From the NCBI RefSeq assembly GCF_028389875.1, contig NC_084675.1, positions 23,274,412 through 23,338,411 of the forward strand: a DNA stretch of 64,000 nucleotides, written 5' to 3'. The position numbers and the translations under genes are program-made. Below the pieces are notes generated by a model, which worked only from the letters and a program-made list of their open reading frames with translations, searched no databases and was not told where the DNA came from. This stretch comes from Rhea pennata. Taxonomy: Eukaryota > Chordata > Aves > Rheiformes > Rheidae. Below are positions 1 through 10,735 of this stretch, piece by piece (within the stretch, counting starts at the first letter, position 1; the number at the start of each line of letters is the position of its first letter).

Positions 1-1172
1 CAATTAGAATTGAAGAACGACACTTGTTTTCAAGGCAAAAAAAATCCAAAGACTATATGCTGTAGGAAAAATAACTGTGATCAAGAACATCCTGTTTTTG
101 TACAGGCTGCCCAGGAAGTTCAATATTGAATAGTGTAGAAGGCTAACCAAACTTCAAAACCAATACTCTATCACCCCCTTAAAAAAAATTACATATTTTG
201 ATTGGTGGTAGTAGTGGCAGAGGTTAGATGGTTCTTTCTGAAAAATCTGCCTCAGACATTTCTGTGAAGGAAAACATGCGCTATTTTGAAATGTAAGTCT
301 TTTAGGATAAATTTGAAATTTGTCCAACAACCTAATTAGTGTTTGGCCTATGTGATTGTTTATTCTCTTTCATTCTTTGAACTTCTAAAACAACATTATA
401 TCTGTAGCCATTTTAAAACAAAAAAACAGAATTACTCTCTAAATTTTCAGCATTTCAAAGAACTTTCACGTGATCTACATTTTCCTTAGCTTTGTTACTG
501 TGATCCATATGGTTGACTAGGCTGTCTTTCCAAAAGATAGTTGTGGGCGCACCTTAGGGAAAATGTATTTTTGTTCCACATTTTCCTTAGCAGCATGAGT
601 TTTTGGAAGATCAGAATAGACCACAAATAAATATGTAGAGAACTAAAATGATAATATGATGTATCCATCCATGAAAGAGTAGATATTATTATGACAAATT
701 TTAAGTTATTCGTATGATTAAATCTTCCCAACTTCAAATATCACCTCAGTGCCTTAATTGAAAAGCAACCTTTAGCATCTAGAGAACTACACAAATTAGC
801 TGGAATAATTTGACTGGCTCGGTACTGTGTTCACATTTGAAAGATTTGACTGTAACATAGATACTACACCCATTTTATGTGCAGGTGTCAGCAGAGGGCA
901 GGACATACAGTCAGTTCTAGTTTTTTTCCTCCCTAATACGCCATTTGTGTATATTCTTTTCATTTGTTCTTCCCTTCTCCTTTTCTTTATCAAACCCCTC
1001 CCCTAGAAATAGGTAATATAACACTATAGTTGAGAATTTGCCTACTGTTCATCATATGCTCTGCATATACCCCTCTCTTGTTGATTTTGCATGAGAACTT
1101 TTAGCTTAACATCTGTTGGTCTCCCTATACTTAGATTAATGTGTGACCAAACCCACCTTTTAACTGTGTATG

Positions 1173-1217
<45 letters not shown>

Positions 1218-2098
1218 GTAAGCACTCAAACATTATATTAAAAATGGTTATGCTCTCTTAAGACAGTTACACTAATCTTTCTGATGCTGCATTTGGTTCC
1301 CATAACTTATCTAATGAATTTTTAATTCATTGTTAAAGAAAAGGATTTTCCAAGATGTGCAGTCCAGAAGTGTCTTATTGTAGTGGATTTGAAACCCCTT
1401 TAACTTTAGAAGCCTGTTTTTTTTCTGTATCCCATTTCTAAGTCTAGCCTCTGTTGCAAGCTCTTTGCAACACGTATTTCTGCAAAAGGCTGTACATACC
1501 TGTGAAGCTCCAGAAGTGAGAGAGACAGATGATGATTTAGCCCTCATATAATGTCTAGATAGAAAGCTGTAGCTGTGTGCTTGAGCCTGTTGTTACACCT
1601 GAATGTGTGCTTTGCTGTATGAACTCTAAGGCTGTATATGGTCTGATTATCAGAGCTTTTATGAAACTAGAGATAATGCTAGAAATGGTAGAAGATGTGA
1701 CAGCTTTTGCAGATCTATAGAAGGAGCTAGTGGATGCAATGACTGAACTGAGAGACACGTCTGTAATTAATGAAGCCAAAGGATGGACATGCTCACTAAT
1801 ATTTCTCTTGAGCTGTAGGTTTTGTTTTTCTTCCAGGTACATACTATCCTCTGTTTGGTGGGATATTAATAGTGTTTGGTTATAATACAGAATTCATATA
1901 TTCAAAATGCTTACCTTGAGCTTGTGCTTATACACTGAGGGAGTGGTGAGCAAAAGTTTTCATGTGAATAAAAGTGGATATAACTTTATATAGAGTCTAC
2001 AGTAAATTTGGATATATGTAAAGAAACTGGCTAATTCAGTATGTGTATTATTCTAATTTAAATGGTACTTTGTGTCTTCTTCACTTGTTACTCAACAG
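1..2098 (+). other. NFAT5: NFAT5 intron (3' part)
   Basis: AT-rich sequence upstream of the NFAT5 terminal coding exon, with frequent stops in all frames. The large glutamine-rich NFAT5 exon expected upstream is not visible, so it lies left of the window. The intron ends in a pyrimidine tract and CAG at 2096-2098. It contains a TA microsatellite at 1167-1215. I see no supportable exon or RNA gene here. Confidence 0.75.
1167..1215. repeat. TG/TA microsatellite
   Basis: A short TATG/TG run passes into an uninterrupted TA dinucleotide tract from about 1179 to 1215. It lies inside an NFAT5 intron and is a simple repeat with no coding meaning. Confidence 0.95.
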
Positions 2099-2337
2099 AC
2101 TGTGGCCAGCTCTTAACTTCTGGACCAGCTACATTGCCGGATGAGTTGATGGCTATAAGTCAATCAGGTCAGCCACAGAATGAGGGGCAAGCAGCAGTAC
2201 CAACACTTCTCTCCCAGCAGATACCTGAGACTTCTCCACTACCTTCATCTATGGCAGCCAATCAGAATATTGAGAAAATAGATGATCTCCTTGTGTCATT
2301 GCAAAACCAAGGGAACAATATGGCTGGCTCATTTTAA
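2099..2337 (+). CDS. NFAT5: NFAT5 last coding exon (C-terminus)
   Basis: NFAT5 (TonEBP) is the Rel-homology transcription factor that drives osmoprotective genes in hypertonic stress; it acts in the nucleus as a dimer. This exon encodes only the C-terminal tail, about 79 residues, rich in Ser, Gln and Pro. Recognition rests on the ending [20 protein letters not shown] followed by GSF-stop, which matches the vertebrate NFAT5 C-terminus as I remember it, with LLSQQ upstream. The acceptor is CAG at 2096-2098. The exon enters with two bases completing a split codon, and TAA is at 2335-2337. The DNA-binding and transactivation regions lie upstream of the window. The + orientation and position next to NOB1 and WWP2 agree with conserved synteny. 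Confidence 0.92.
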
Positions 2338-2347
2338 TTAGACAGGT
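2338..2347 (+). other. NFAT5: NFAT5 3' UTR, first segment, and splice donor
   Basis: Ten bases follow the TAA before a consensus donor (CAG then GTAAGT, GT at 2348-2349). The coding exon therefore appears to end just after the stop, with the rest of the 3' UTR in another exon. A stop this close to the last junction would be spared by the usual nonsense-mediated decay distance rule. Confidence 0.65.
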
Positions 2348-3314
2348 AAGTCTGCATTGGGTTTTTGGGTTCTCACCTGTCGTGCAGTTTGTTCAGTAGG
2401 TTTTTTGTGTGCACATGTACTAAATGTAATGGCTGGTTGAACTTTGGAGTGTATCACTGTGCTTTAAGAGGTCAGCTAAAAATGTCAGTAATGCTGAATT
2501 AAGGGTATAATACTAGTGGTTAGAGTGAAGAGTTATTTATTACAGTCAGAGGTCAGAATTCCTGTGAAACAGTTGGCTGAGGTGTTTTTTTTTTTTTAAT
2601 TGCTATATATTTTTTCACCTACTGTTACAAGCAGCCTAGGTACATTGTTAGGAAGCAAGAGTGAGTAGATCACTGACAACTTGGCCGATAAAAGCATTAT
2701 TAAGTGTGACTCTTTTTAAAAACTTAAGGCTTATTGGATAAATATCACATCTCAAATTTGTACTCCGGTTCTGAAGTTTCCTCCTGGTTACAATAATGTA
2801 AAGGGGAATATGGGTCCCATAGGATACGGTGGGTAGTGAGCGTGCTACGTGCTCGGTCTGGTAAAAATGAGTTAACACAATCAGCTGTTGCTAGGAAACA
2901 TTATACTCTTGGAAGGTGCCTTTTTCAGAGGGGTGAAAAAGGCTTTGACTACAAGTAAGTACTGAGTGCAGAAGGACTCTGAAATTTAGTATTGTCCATC
3001 ATGTATAACTTGACTTTAAAAACTGTTTAGCCATCCTGAATCCCCCTTTAGTTTCACTTAAGCGATATACTTCATTTTCTAATCTAAACTGTTAAATGAT
3101 ACTGTGTATTAAAAGAAGAATAAATAAAAGTAGAGTAGAGAGAAAGTGATCCTCCTCGTCCTGCTCTGTGCAAGAGTGCTGTATTCTGATACTTGCTCGT
3201 AGTTTGTTTCTGCTTGTGAATGGCATTTTCAAGATAAAGGAACTACCTAAACAGAAGAGGATGCTTTTTGTTAGTTAGGCATAACTTTTTTGCTTGCTTG
3301 TTTTTTCCTGCAGA
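2348..3314 (+). other. NFAT5: NFAT5 intron within the 3' UTR
   Basis: Bounded by GTAAGT at 2348 and a long pyrimidine tract ending TTTTTTCCTGCAG at 3314. About 967 nt, AT-rich, with no conserved open frame. The acceptor is strong, but that this exact pair is used is inferred. Confidence 0.6.
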
Positions 3315-4244
3315 AAATCTATGAAGAAAAAGGTGATGATTTCCCTGATCCTCTCAGACTTTGCGACTCTGGATTAGGCTGGGTGGAACTGATTGCTTCT
3401 ATCAAAAAGTGGCCCTCTTCTCTAAAGAGCACATATGCAGCCTATTGCAGTGTCTTGCACCTAAGGCTATAACTATAACCATAGTATTTGAGATTCCTGG
3501 TGCCAATAATGGTTGAAAAGCTATGCTTTGTTTTACTAGGGCATGGAATTGTACTATTACCAGATTCCTAGACCTCATTAACAGCGGGGCTCTTTTTGAA
3601 TTTAAAGCATATCTGATCAGTTATTATTGTTGTTAGAAGATAGTACGTGTTTTTCCATGTTTACTTTTTTCCCCCTCTTCTTCCTTCTTCACATCCCCTC
3701 TCTTGACTAAAAAAATCTTATGAAGCAGAAACATCAGATACTTGTGATGTGAACTGTGACTCATAGCATAGCTGTCAATCACTGAAGGAATTGCACATTT
3801 TAAAGCAGAGTGGGAGAGCTAATACTGTGGTTTGTAATTGCAGTAGGTGATAAAGAAAATACTGATACATATAATAACCAAGCAGAGAATTGCTTTTTAC
3901 TGTAGATAGCCAGACAGAGGTGGATGCTTCCCATCTGAGAATGTGATTAACGGTTTTCTATGTCTTTTACGTGTAACTGTACATAGAATAAGTTCTGGTG
4001 GCTCTAACTAAATGAAGAAATGAAGGGGAACTTTCAAAATAAATTGCGCTCTTAAAATTTTATCTTCTAAGATACCTTGACATTGAAAGGAAGAATCTGC
4101 CTGGCTGAGGAAACTCCTTCATGTCTCTCGCTCTGACTGCTTAGGTTAGAACTCCTTACAGCTGCATTACCCATTCTCAAACCAGTCTTTTCCCTTTCAT
4201 TTCATGTTTTTCCTTCTCCCTCCCTCAGTTTCATATTATGTTTA

Positions 4245-4311
4245 ATATATATACATATATATATATGTATGTATATATATATGCATGTATGTATATATAT
4301 ATATATGTATA
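4245..4311. repeat. NFAT5: AT/TATG microsatellite
   Basis: Interrupted TA/TATG/TGTA repeat inside the NFAT5 3' UTR. If transcribed it could fold on itself and offers several overlapping TGTATATA octamers. Confidence 0.9.
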
Positions 4312-5374
4312 AAACTATCCTACTGGCTTTAAACATCAGAAGCAGCTTTTAGGAATCCATAGCAGCTACCTTTGTGGTATTAAATTGCTTAGTCAGTAGA
4401 AGCTTTGACAACTAATCAAGGGTTAAGGAGAGAAGAAGTGATTTTTCCACCACCCTCCAAATGCCAGAATCCTCCTTAACCAGTCATTTTCCAACTCTTA
4501 CTGATGCAAATCTTCAGCTTAACTTTATTCCAAATAGGGGAGAAATTACATAATTTCTAAGCATTCTTGAAAATTTCACTTCATTCTGAGCTGCTATGTC
4601 GTCGTATCATCGAGCTCATGCAGATTTGAGTGGTGTTTTCTACTGGCAGTCTCCTACACTTAGCTTCTAGATTATCGTGTTTAAATTTAAAAAGTTGACA
4701 CGTTACAGAATGTAAAAATAACCCACTCCAGACCATGCAGTTGTATTGTGAGGCATGTGCATTTCTTGGGTGCTCCAACTGTCCTGAAGGTTTTGTGATA
4801 TCTCAGTACAGCCTCATTCAGACACTTTTCTCCTCCTTCTCCTGCACGTAATAAGCTGTTAATGCAGTTAGAGCCAAACAGCTGTCATGGATGGCTATTA
4901 TGCCTTGGTAGAGTGTAGTCGGTATCATGTCATTTTTCATTTTTGTTATTTTACATAACAAAGAATAGTCTGTAAATGGATTTAAGTTACTCTAGTCTGT
5001 TTCCTGTGTGTTTTTCCCCTAACTTGTATGTTTAGTTGAGCCGTGTAGAGTTTTTGTTTGTTTTAATGGTTTTTCCTGTTTGTCAGTCTGTCATGTTCAT
5101 TTTCTCTTTCTGTCTCTCTCTTTCTCTCTCTCATTGAGAGGCATTGAATTACGTTTTCAGTAGTAAGGCTTCTTGCCGATATGAAGGGAACTTTTCAGAA
5201 AGAGACCTGCTCTGGGTCATTTAATTTTGAATACAGTTTTCAATCGTTCAAGTTTTGGATGGTTTATATCTAATGTGTGTTTCATTTTTTTGGAAAGCTA
5301 TATTTTGTATTTAGGAAATGGTATACTATTTTGCTATTTGTACTGAGTGAGTACATTGGCATAAATATGAAAAT

Positions 5375-5399
5375 TTATATATATACATATATATAAAAT
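5375..5399. repeat. NFAT5: TA-rich simple repeat
   Basis: Short TATATA/CATATA tract inside the NFAT5 3' UTR; no other feature seen in it. Confidence 0.8.
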
Positions 5400-7055
5400 A
5401 TTCTTTTTGCCACACATTTTTGTGGTAAATTTGTGAGTTTGTCTGATGTTCTACCACAACGTGGCGTCTGATAACAGTGGGGGTGGGGTGGGGTTTGTTA
5501 TGTCTTTATTGAGTATTTAAGTACTTTTTGCAACATAAATAACTTGTTCATCTCTCGCCATTCCATCAGGCAATTTATTGTTCCAACTGGCTATGGGAAG
5601 CTTCACTGTGTTTTGATGTGTCTGTCACTCAGCAATATGACCTAGTAAGGAAACCCGTAGGCATTTAGGCATATATAAAGTGGTGGGTTTCATTCAGAAT
5701 GAGCCATTCAGCTTTTATCCACTATCATTGTCTATTTAATATTTTATTATTAGCGCCTTTATGTTTTAACTTTAATTTATAATTATGCTAAATGTTTGAA
5801 ATCTTAATCATGATTAAAAAAAAAAAATTCCCTGCTTTATAATGTCCAGAGATGCTTTATAACTCTGAACCATACTTTTTCTTCCTGTGATTTTTTTTCC
5901 TGCTCAGAAAATATATAACAAGATCCTGTTATGGTTCATGACATGAAAAGAGCAGTCTTGCAGCATTGGCTAAATGCTCTATGAGGATACGTAGAAGACT
6001 GAGAATTATGGATTGAAATAGCTTTCGGATGGCTGTGGAAGTCAACAGCCAGTTATTCCAAAATGAACTGGTGACTCTTGCAAGTTCACAGTCCCAGGAC
6101 AAGCCATTGGGTGTCAGCTTGGGCCTTCATACACAGAAGAAGTAATAGGAATGACAAATTCGCTTGTATGCTGCTTCACGTTGTTCTGAAGGGAAGTATC
6201 CTTATTTTGAAATGCTGTTGGTCAGTGCCAAGTCACCAGGGACCAATTCTCCATTCAGTAATACAGGTGTCCAACAGACTTTTTACCAAGACTGCTATAG
6301 CTCCAGGGTGAGGGTATGATTGAATTGTGTGCATATTTTAGGTTGCTTATAACAAGGGCTGTGCTATCACATTTTCACTTCTGGATAGCACCTTTCTTTC
6401 TTGTGTTAAATTTATCTTGTCCATTTTAGGTCAGTGTTTAAATGTACAACACTTCGAACATGTGATTTGGTTACAAAAAGTATTTGTCTTATGAATGAAG
6501 AGATTGCTCAGTGGTTGATTAGTGCTTGAGCTGCTGCTTGCAAACAGCTGTTATAGGGGCTAACAAGAAGGGTTTGAGAGCCAAGAAAGAGCTTAAAGAC
6601 AACTTGCAGGATTTCATGGCAGAAAGACCCAAGAACATCATAAGCCACATCTGTATTTTATGAGTCCTGTATGTTTACTTGTGTGATTTAAGCAGTTGAC
6701 AGTTGGAGCTTACCGTGCATTTTGTTTTTTATCCCCTTATTTACTCCACTGCATGCATGTGCTCACTGGCCTGCCTATTAGACTATGAGCAGTCTCATAG
6801 TCAAGCAGACTGCATGCCTGCGGAGTTGAGAGGCAGTGGTTTTGTGCCTAGTCCATTTTGGTTGCGAAGGTTAGAAAATACTGAGCGGCGAGTCTCTCTA
6901 AAGTTCCTGATATTATTATAAAGGAGAACTTAGTATATCTGCAAAGCCACAATTAACTATAGACAATATAACTGTGTGAAAAATCAAAAACTGTAGAACT
7001 GCACTGCTAGGACGGGGTTTCTTTTGTCTTTCTCTGCTGCTTGAGTGCTTTGTTT

Positions 7056-7057
7056 AA

Positions 7058-7089
<32 letters not shown>

Positions 7090-7093
7090 AAAA
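7056..7093. repeat. NFAT5: A-run plus GAA microsatellite
   Basis: An A-tract leads into about seven GAA/AGA units and a second A-tract. Pure purine on the + strand, inside the inferred NFAT5 3' UTR. Confidence 0.92.
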
Positions 7094-10000
7094 TCATCCA
7101 TATTTACTGTAGGTTATACTCTCCAGCTGTATATGCCTCTAAAGCCCCTCCTATCCACTACCTGTACAGTATCTGTGGTACATGGTGGTACAACAATTTG
7201 TTAGCGCAGATTAAAATCTAGGGAGGCTTATCTGCTATCCAGCAGTCATGTCTTCTACATACATTCTCTTCTCTGCTTAGATATTTTTAAAGAAATAATG
7301 TATAATACAAAATCATTAGCTAACTGTCTTCTCTAGAAAGAAGTTGCTACTGGTGCTTTAACTAGCAAGTTCACTTTGTCATTAGTTGCCTCCTCACTGT
7401 CTTCTCTTTCAGCAGTTATTCAAGCCAAATGCTTTGCTGTTACTTTAACAGAAAAACAGTTCAGGAAATAGTTTCAGCATTGCTGTTTTGAAGTAAATGT
7501 TTAATCACCAAGCATTTCACTGTAATTATTTTTATTACTTTGCTGACAGGGTGGTTATTTTATTTTTAAATTGAAATAAAACATGAACTGTTAAGTATTT
7601 TGTAACTTTGGCAGTGTTTGCAATGATTAGTACTAAGACCCTGGGCAGCTCTATCATGGACGTTCCCCTAACTTAGAAAAGTTGAACATTTTTAAGCTTC
7701 TGTTGTGATTTTGCTTTGGGATATAATTCCCCAAAAGAAAAACTTCCACTCGCATACTGTCTCTCAGTATGAGTCTTCAGAAGGAATACCAAATGAGTCA
7801 GGAGCTTGCATTCCTCTTAAAATGTGATTTAAAGCACTAGTTGAGTAACAGGAAATACACTTATTTTAAAAGAAAATGAAAAAAAAAATTATTGGAATAA
7901 AAAGCTACAAATAATGCCTCCCAATGTGTGCATGTGTATGTGCATGCATGAATGCACGTGCACATTCGTTAATAGTGAAGAGTTGTACTATCTAATTTTG
8001 GATCTCACATAGCTGAATGACAAATTATTGAGCTATCTGTTCAGGGTAATTACAGGAGAGGAGTACAAAGGGTTATAGACATTTGTCGGAGTGATAGAAG
8101 CAAGAACTAGGGAGATGAATTGCTTAGGGTGCTGTGAGCTATGAGTTGTAGATGGAAAGTTGAGAAGAGGGCAGATATTATTTGATCACTGGTGACTTCT
8201 CCTTAAGAGCAAAATTTATTTTCAAGGAATTAAGTACTTTCTTGATTTCTGGAGAGAATGGTGGCAGCTCCATTATTTGAGAAGCTAAAAGGAAATTGGT
8301 ACAGAGATGCTTTGTATGTTGGTTTTTTTGTCTCTAATTTGGAGCAGTCTTTTGGCATAGATTGTGAGAACTTCCTTTTCAGACCAACTATGCCAGCTGT
8401 GTATGAAAGTAGTCACTGGGTGTGCAAATAGAGGTATATTTCTCTGTGCATACCTGCCAGTGAAGAATGAAGCATAGAGGATCTCTATTTGAAATGCAAT
8501 GTGCACTATTTATATACAAGGAAAAATGCAGCAGCAGATAAACTTTGTAAAAATGTACACATAAAAATTACCCAGTTTAGTACTGGGTTCTGAGGGGTTA
8601 TGCAGGAGAGGCTTTTCCTTTCAAGTAATCTGTATAGGTATGTAAATATGCAATGCCTGTGTATTCCAGGCTTGTTTATATGTATATAGAAGAATTGTGT
8701 ATCTATTACATATATAAATAATTAGTATAGATATGCATAGAATACTGCTATATTTACATTTTTATAAACATAAAATAATAGATTTCCTTAGCTGGAAGTT
8801 ATTTACCAGGGTTTTTGTATTAGCTGGTTAATAGCTGTATCAACACCCATAAGTCCTGTACATGTGGCGCTGTTGGTAGTGGTGTTCCAGAAATTTGCTC
8901 TGCTTTTTAGCTCTTCACTAAAATCGATGGGGTTAAAGTGAAGTGACTTTTGAAACAGCTATATACTTTTTTGTACTTTTATATATTTTTATTAATCATT
9001 GAAAACAGTAGAATTGACAACCTTGGAGAAGAGTCTGATGTTGCCCACTGGATGGGCTCAGGAAATAAAACAGTAGCACCTGCTTTCTTCCTCTGTGTAC
9101 TTCTCTGCCAGTTTTCCTCAGCTCACTTGCCAAGACTCTGTTTTCAGGACCTTTTCTGTTCTTAGTCCCTTAGCAGCTAGTACAGATAACATAATAGTGC
9201 AGCTTTGTGCTGCTCAGCAGGAGCTGAACTAACACAAGCAGTTCTCTCCCGGTAGGGGTTATTAATCACTCCTGCATAGCAAAGGATACTGGCCGCTGCT
9301 CAGCTGAGCTGCGTTTGAACCAAGATGATGAATCTCATTTGTAGGTCCTTTTCTGTTTACTCTGATTCTTGCATATAAGGCAACACATCTTTAAAACATC
9401 ATTAATTTTTTTTTTACTGACTTTGTATTGAAGAAATCAATAGCTAGGAAGCTTTCTCCTTGGATATTTTCTAGGTATGAGGACAATGGCTCTGACTTGT
9501 ACAGATTGCTTACAGAAAGAAATTAAGAGAAATTAAACTCTTCAAAAGAAATCCAGATCTTAAAAGCAGTAGCATTTATTTTGCCCATCAAAGCTTTTCT
9601 TGCCAAACCAAATGTATTCCACTGTAATTTCAAAACAAGTTAATCAACAGGCATTGTTATCTTGTTACAGGCTTTATCAAAGCATCTCTACCAAACCAGA
9701 AGCAAATGCCCTTATTTCTTCTTTCAGCCTTCAATTTGTAGGTCTAATCTCCATCACTTCCAGAGATGGAAATCTTTTCCAGCTTTTGCTATCATGATTT
9801 ATGAAATTCCTCAAAACATTCGAGCACAATTGACCAAGGATGAGGAATCTGCTGCTGTCCATGCTTGCTGTGGCGTTCTCATCCACCTTCTCTTTGCAAG
9901 TACTTGGTTCAGACTCAAACTCTGATACCCAGCCACAGCTCATTGTACAGTATCCCAGCTGTGCACGTTTGGTATTGTTCTCAGATTAGCAAAAGGCCCT

Positions 10001-10635
10001 GTGTTGGGCTAATTTAAATGGACTTAACTTCATTTTCAGTCCCTCGAACTACCCCTTTATAAATCAGATGAAGGCCCAGCATGTCCTCGTGCACGTGGAT
10101 CCCCATGCAGGAGAAAGCTGGTATTCTGAAGGTTACTATAATGTGGTGACCAGCTGGAAGCCTCAGTCGTTAAGACTGTAGTGTTTCTATGTATTTTGGG
10201 TCTGGAAACACGTTCCAATATCCTGCTTAAAAGACCACAGTATACATGAAGATTTTTATTTTAGATGCTATTTGAAATGAGATGGTTTGAAAGTTTTACA
10301 TCTGAGCTTGCTGTTATTAATGGGTAAGCTCCAAACAACTTTGGATCGGAGCTTTCTACCTCTGATAATATCTGCGTCTGTCTTGAGTGGTTTACCTGCC
10401 TTTCTGCCATGTTTTTCTGGAGTGCACTGATCAACCACTGAGCTGCCTTTTCCATTGTCCTGCAATGTGAAAGTAGCACCAGATATTCCTTTGTGCATTT
10501 CTGTGTATATGGCTTTCGTAGTTGGGATTTTCAAAGCACTGATACCCGGTGTTTTCAGTTTGTTCTATGAGGGGATATTTCATTTGCATCTATGTTTTTA
10601 GCTATCCTGTGATAACTTGTTGAATATTAAAAAAA

Positions 10636-10713
10636 AATAAAATATTTTGCTTCTATTGGGACATTTGTATACTCGCAACTATATTTCTGTAAACAGCTGC
10701 AGTCAAGAATAAA
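10636..10713 (+). terminator. NFAT5: NFAT5 distal polyadenylation signals (candidate)
   Basis: AATAAA at 10636-10641 and again at 10708-10713, both in an AT-rich stretch, with T-rich sequence after each. They lie at the end of the AT-rich 3' UTR, shortly before base composition changes. Cleavage about 10-30 nt after one of them is inferred; no transcript evidence is available. Confidence 0.5.
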
Positions 10714-10735
10714 ACAATGAAAGTTTTCATTTTGC

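Larger units (their letters stand above)
3315..10735 (+). other. NFAT5: NFAT5 long 3' UTR exon
   Basis: About 7.4 kb of AT-rich sequence without a recognisable gene, consistent with the very long 3' UTR known for vertebrate NFAT5 (several kb in human). AATAAA hexamers occur at 4038, 7575, 10636 and 10708. The last pair, followed by a T/GT-rich stretch, is the most likely main cleavage region, and 7575 could serve a shorter form. Pumilio-type TGTANATA octamers are at 3978-3985, 8641-8648 and 8681-8688. A 60-codon open frame at the start (3290-3472) is not in the NFAT5 reading frame and looks like chance. The 3' boundary is approximate; AATAAA also occurs at 11539. Confidence 0.65.

Noticed and set aside
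1311-1842. Two adjacent open frames on the - strand in the NFAT5 intron
   Set aside because: Low-complexity Ser/Thr/Ile content, no domain, no splice logic and no similarity to known transposon proteins.
3333-3400. C/D snoRNA-like boxes (GTGATGA and CTGA) in the NFAT5 UTR exon
   Set aside because: No terminal stem and no second box pair at suitable spacing; it lies in an exon rather than an intron.
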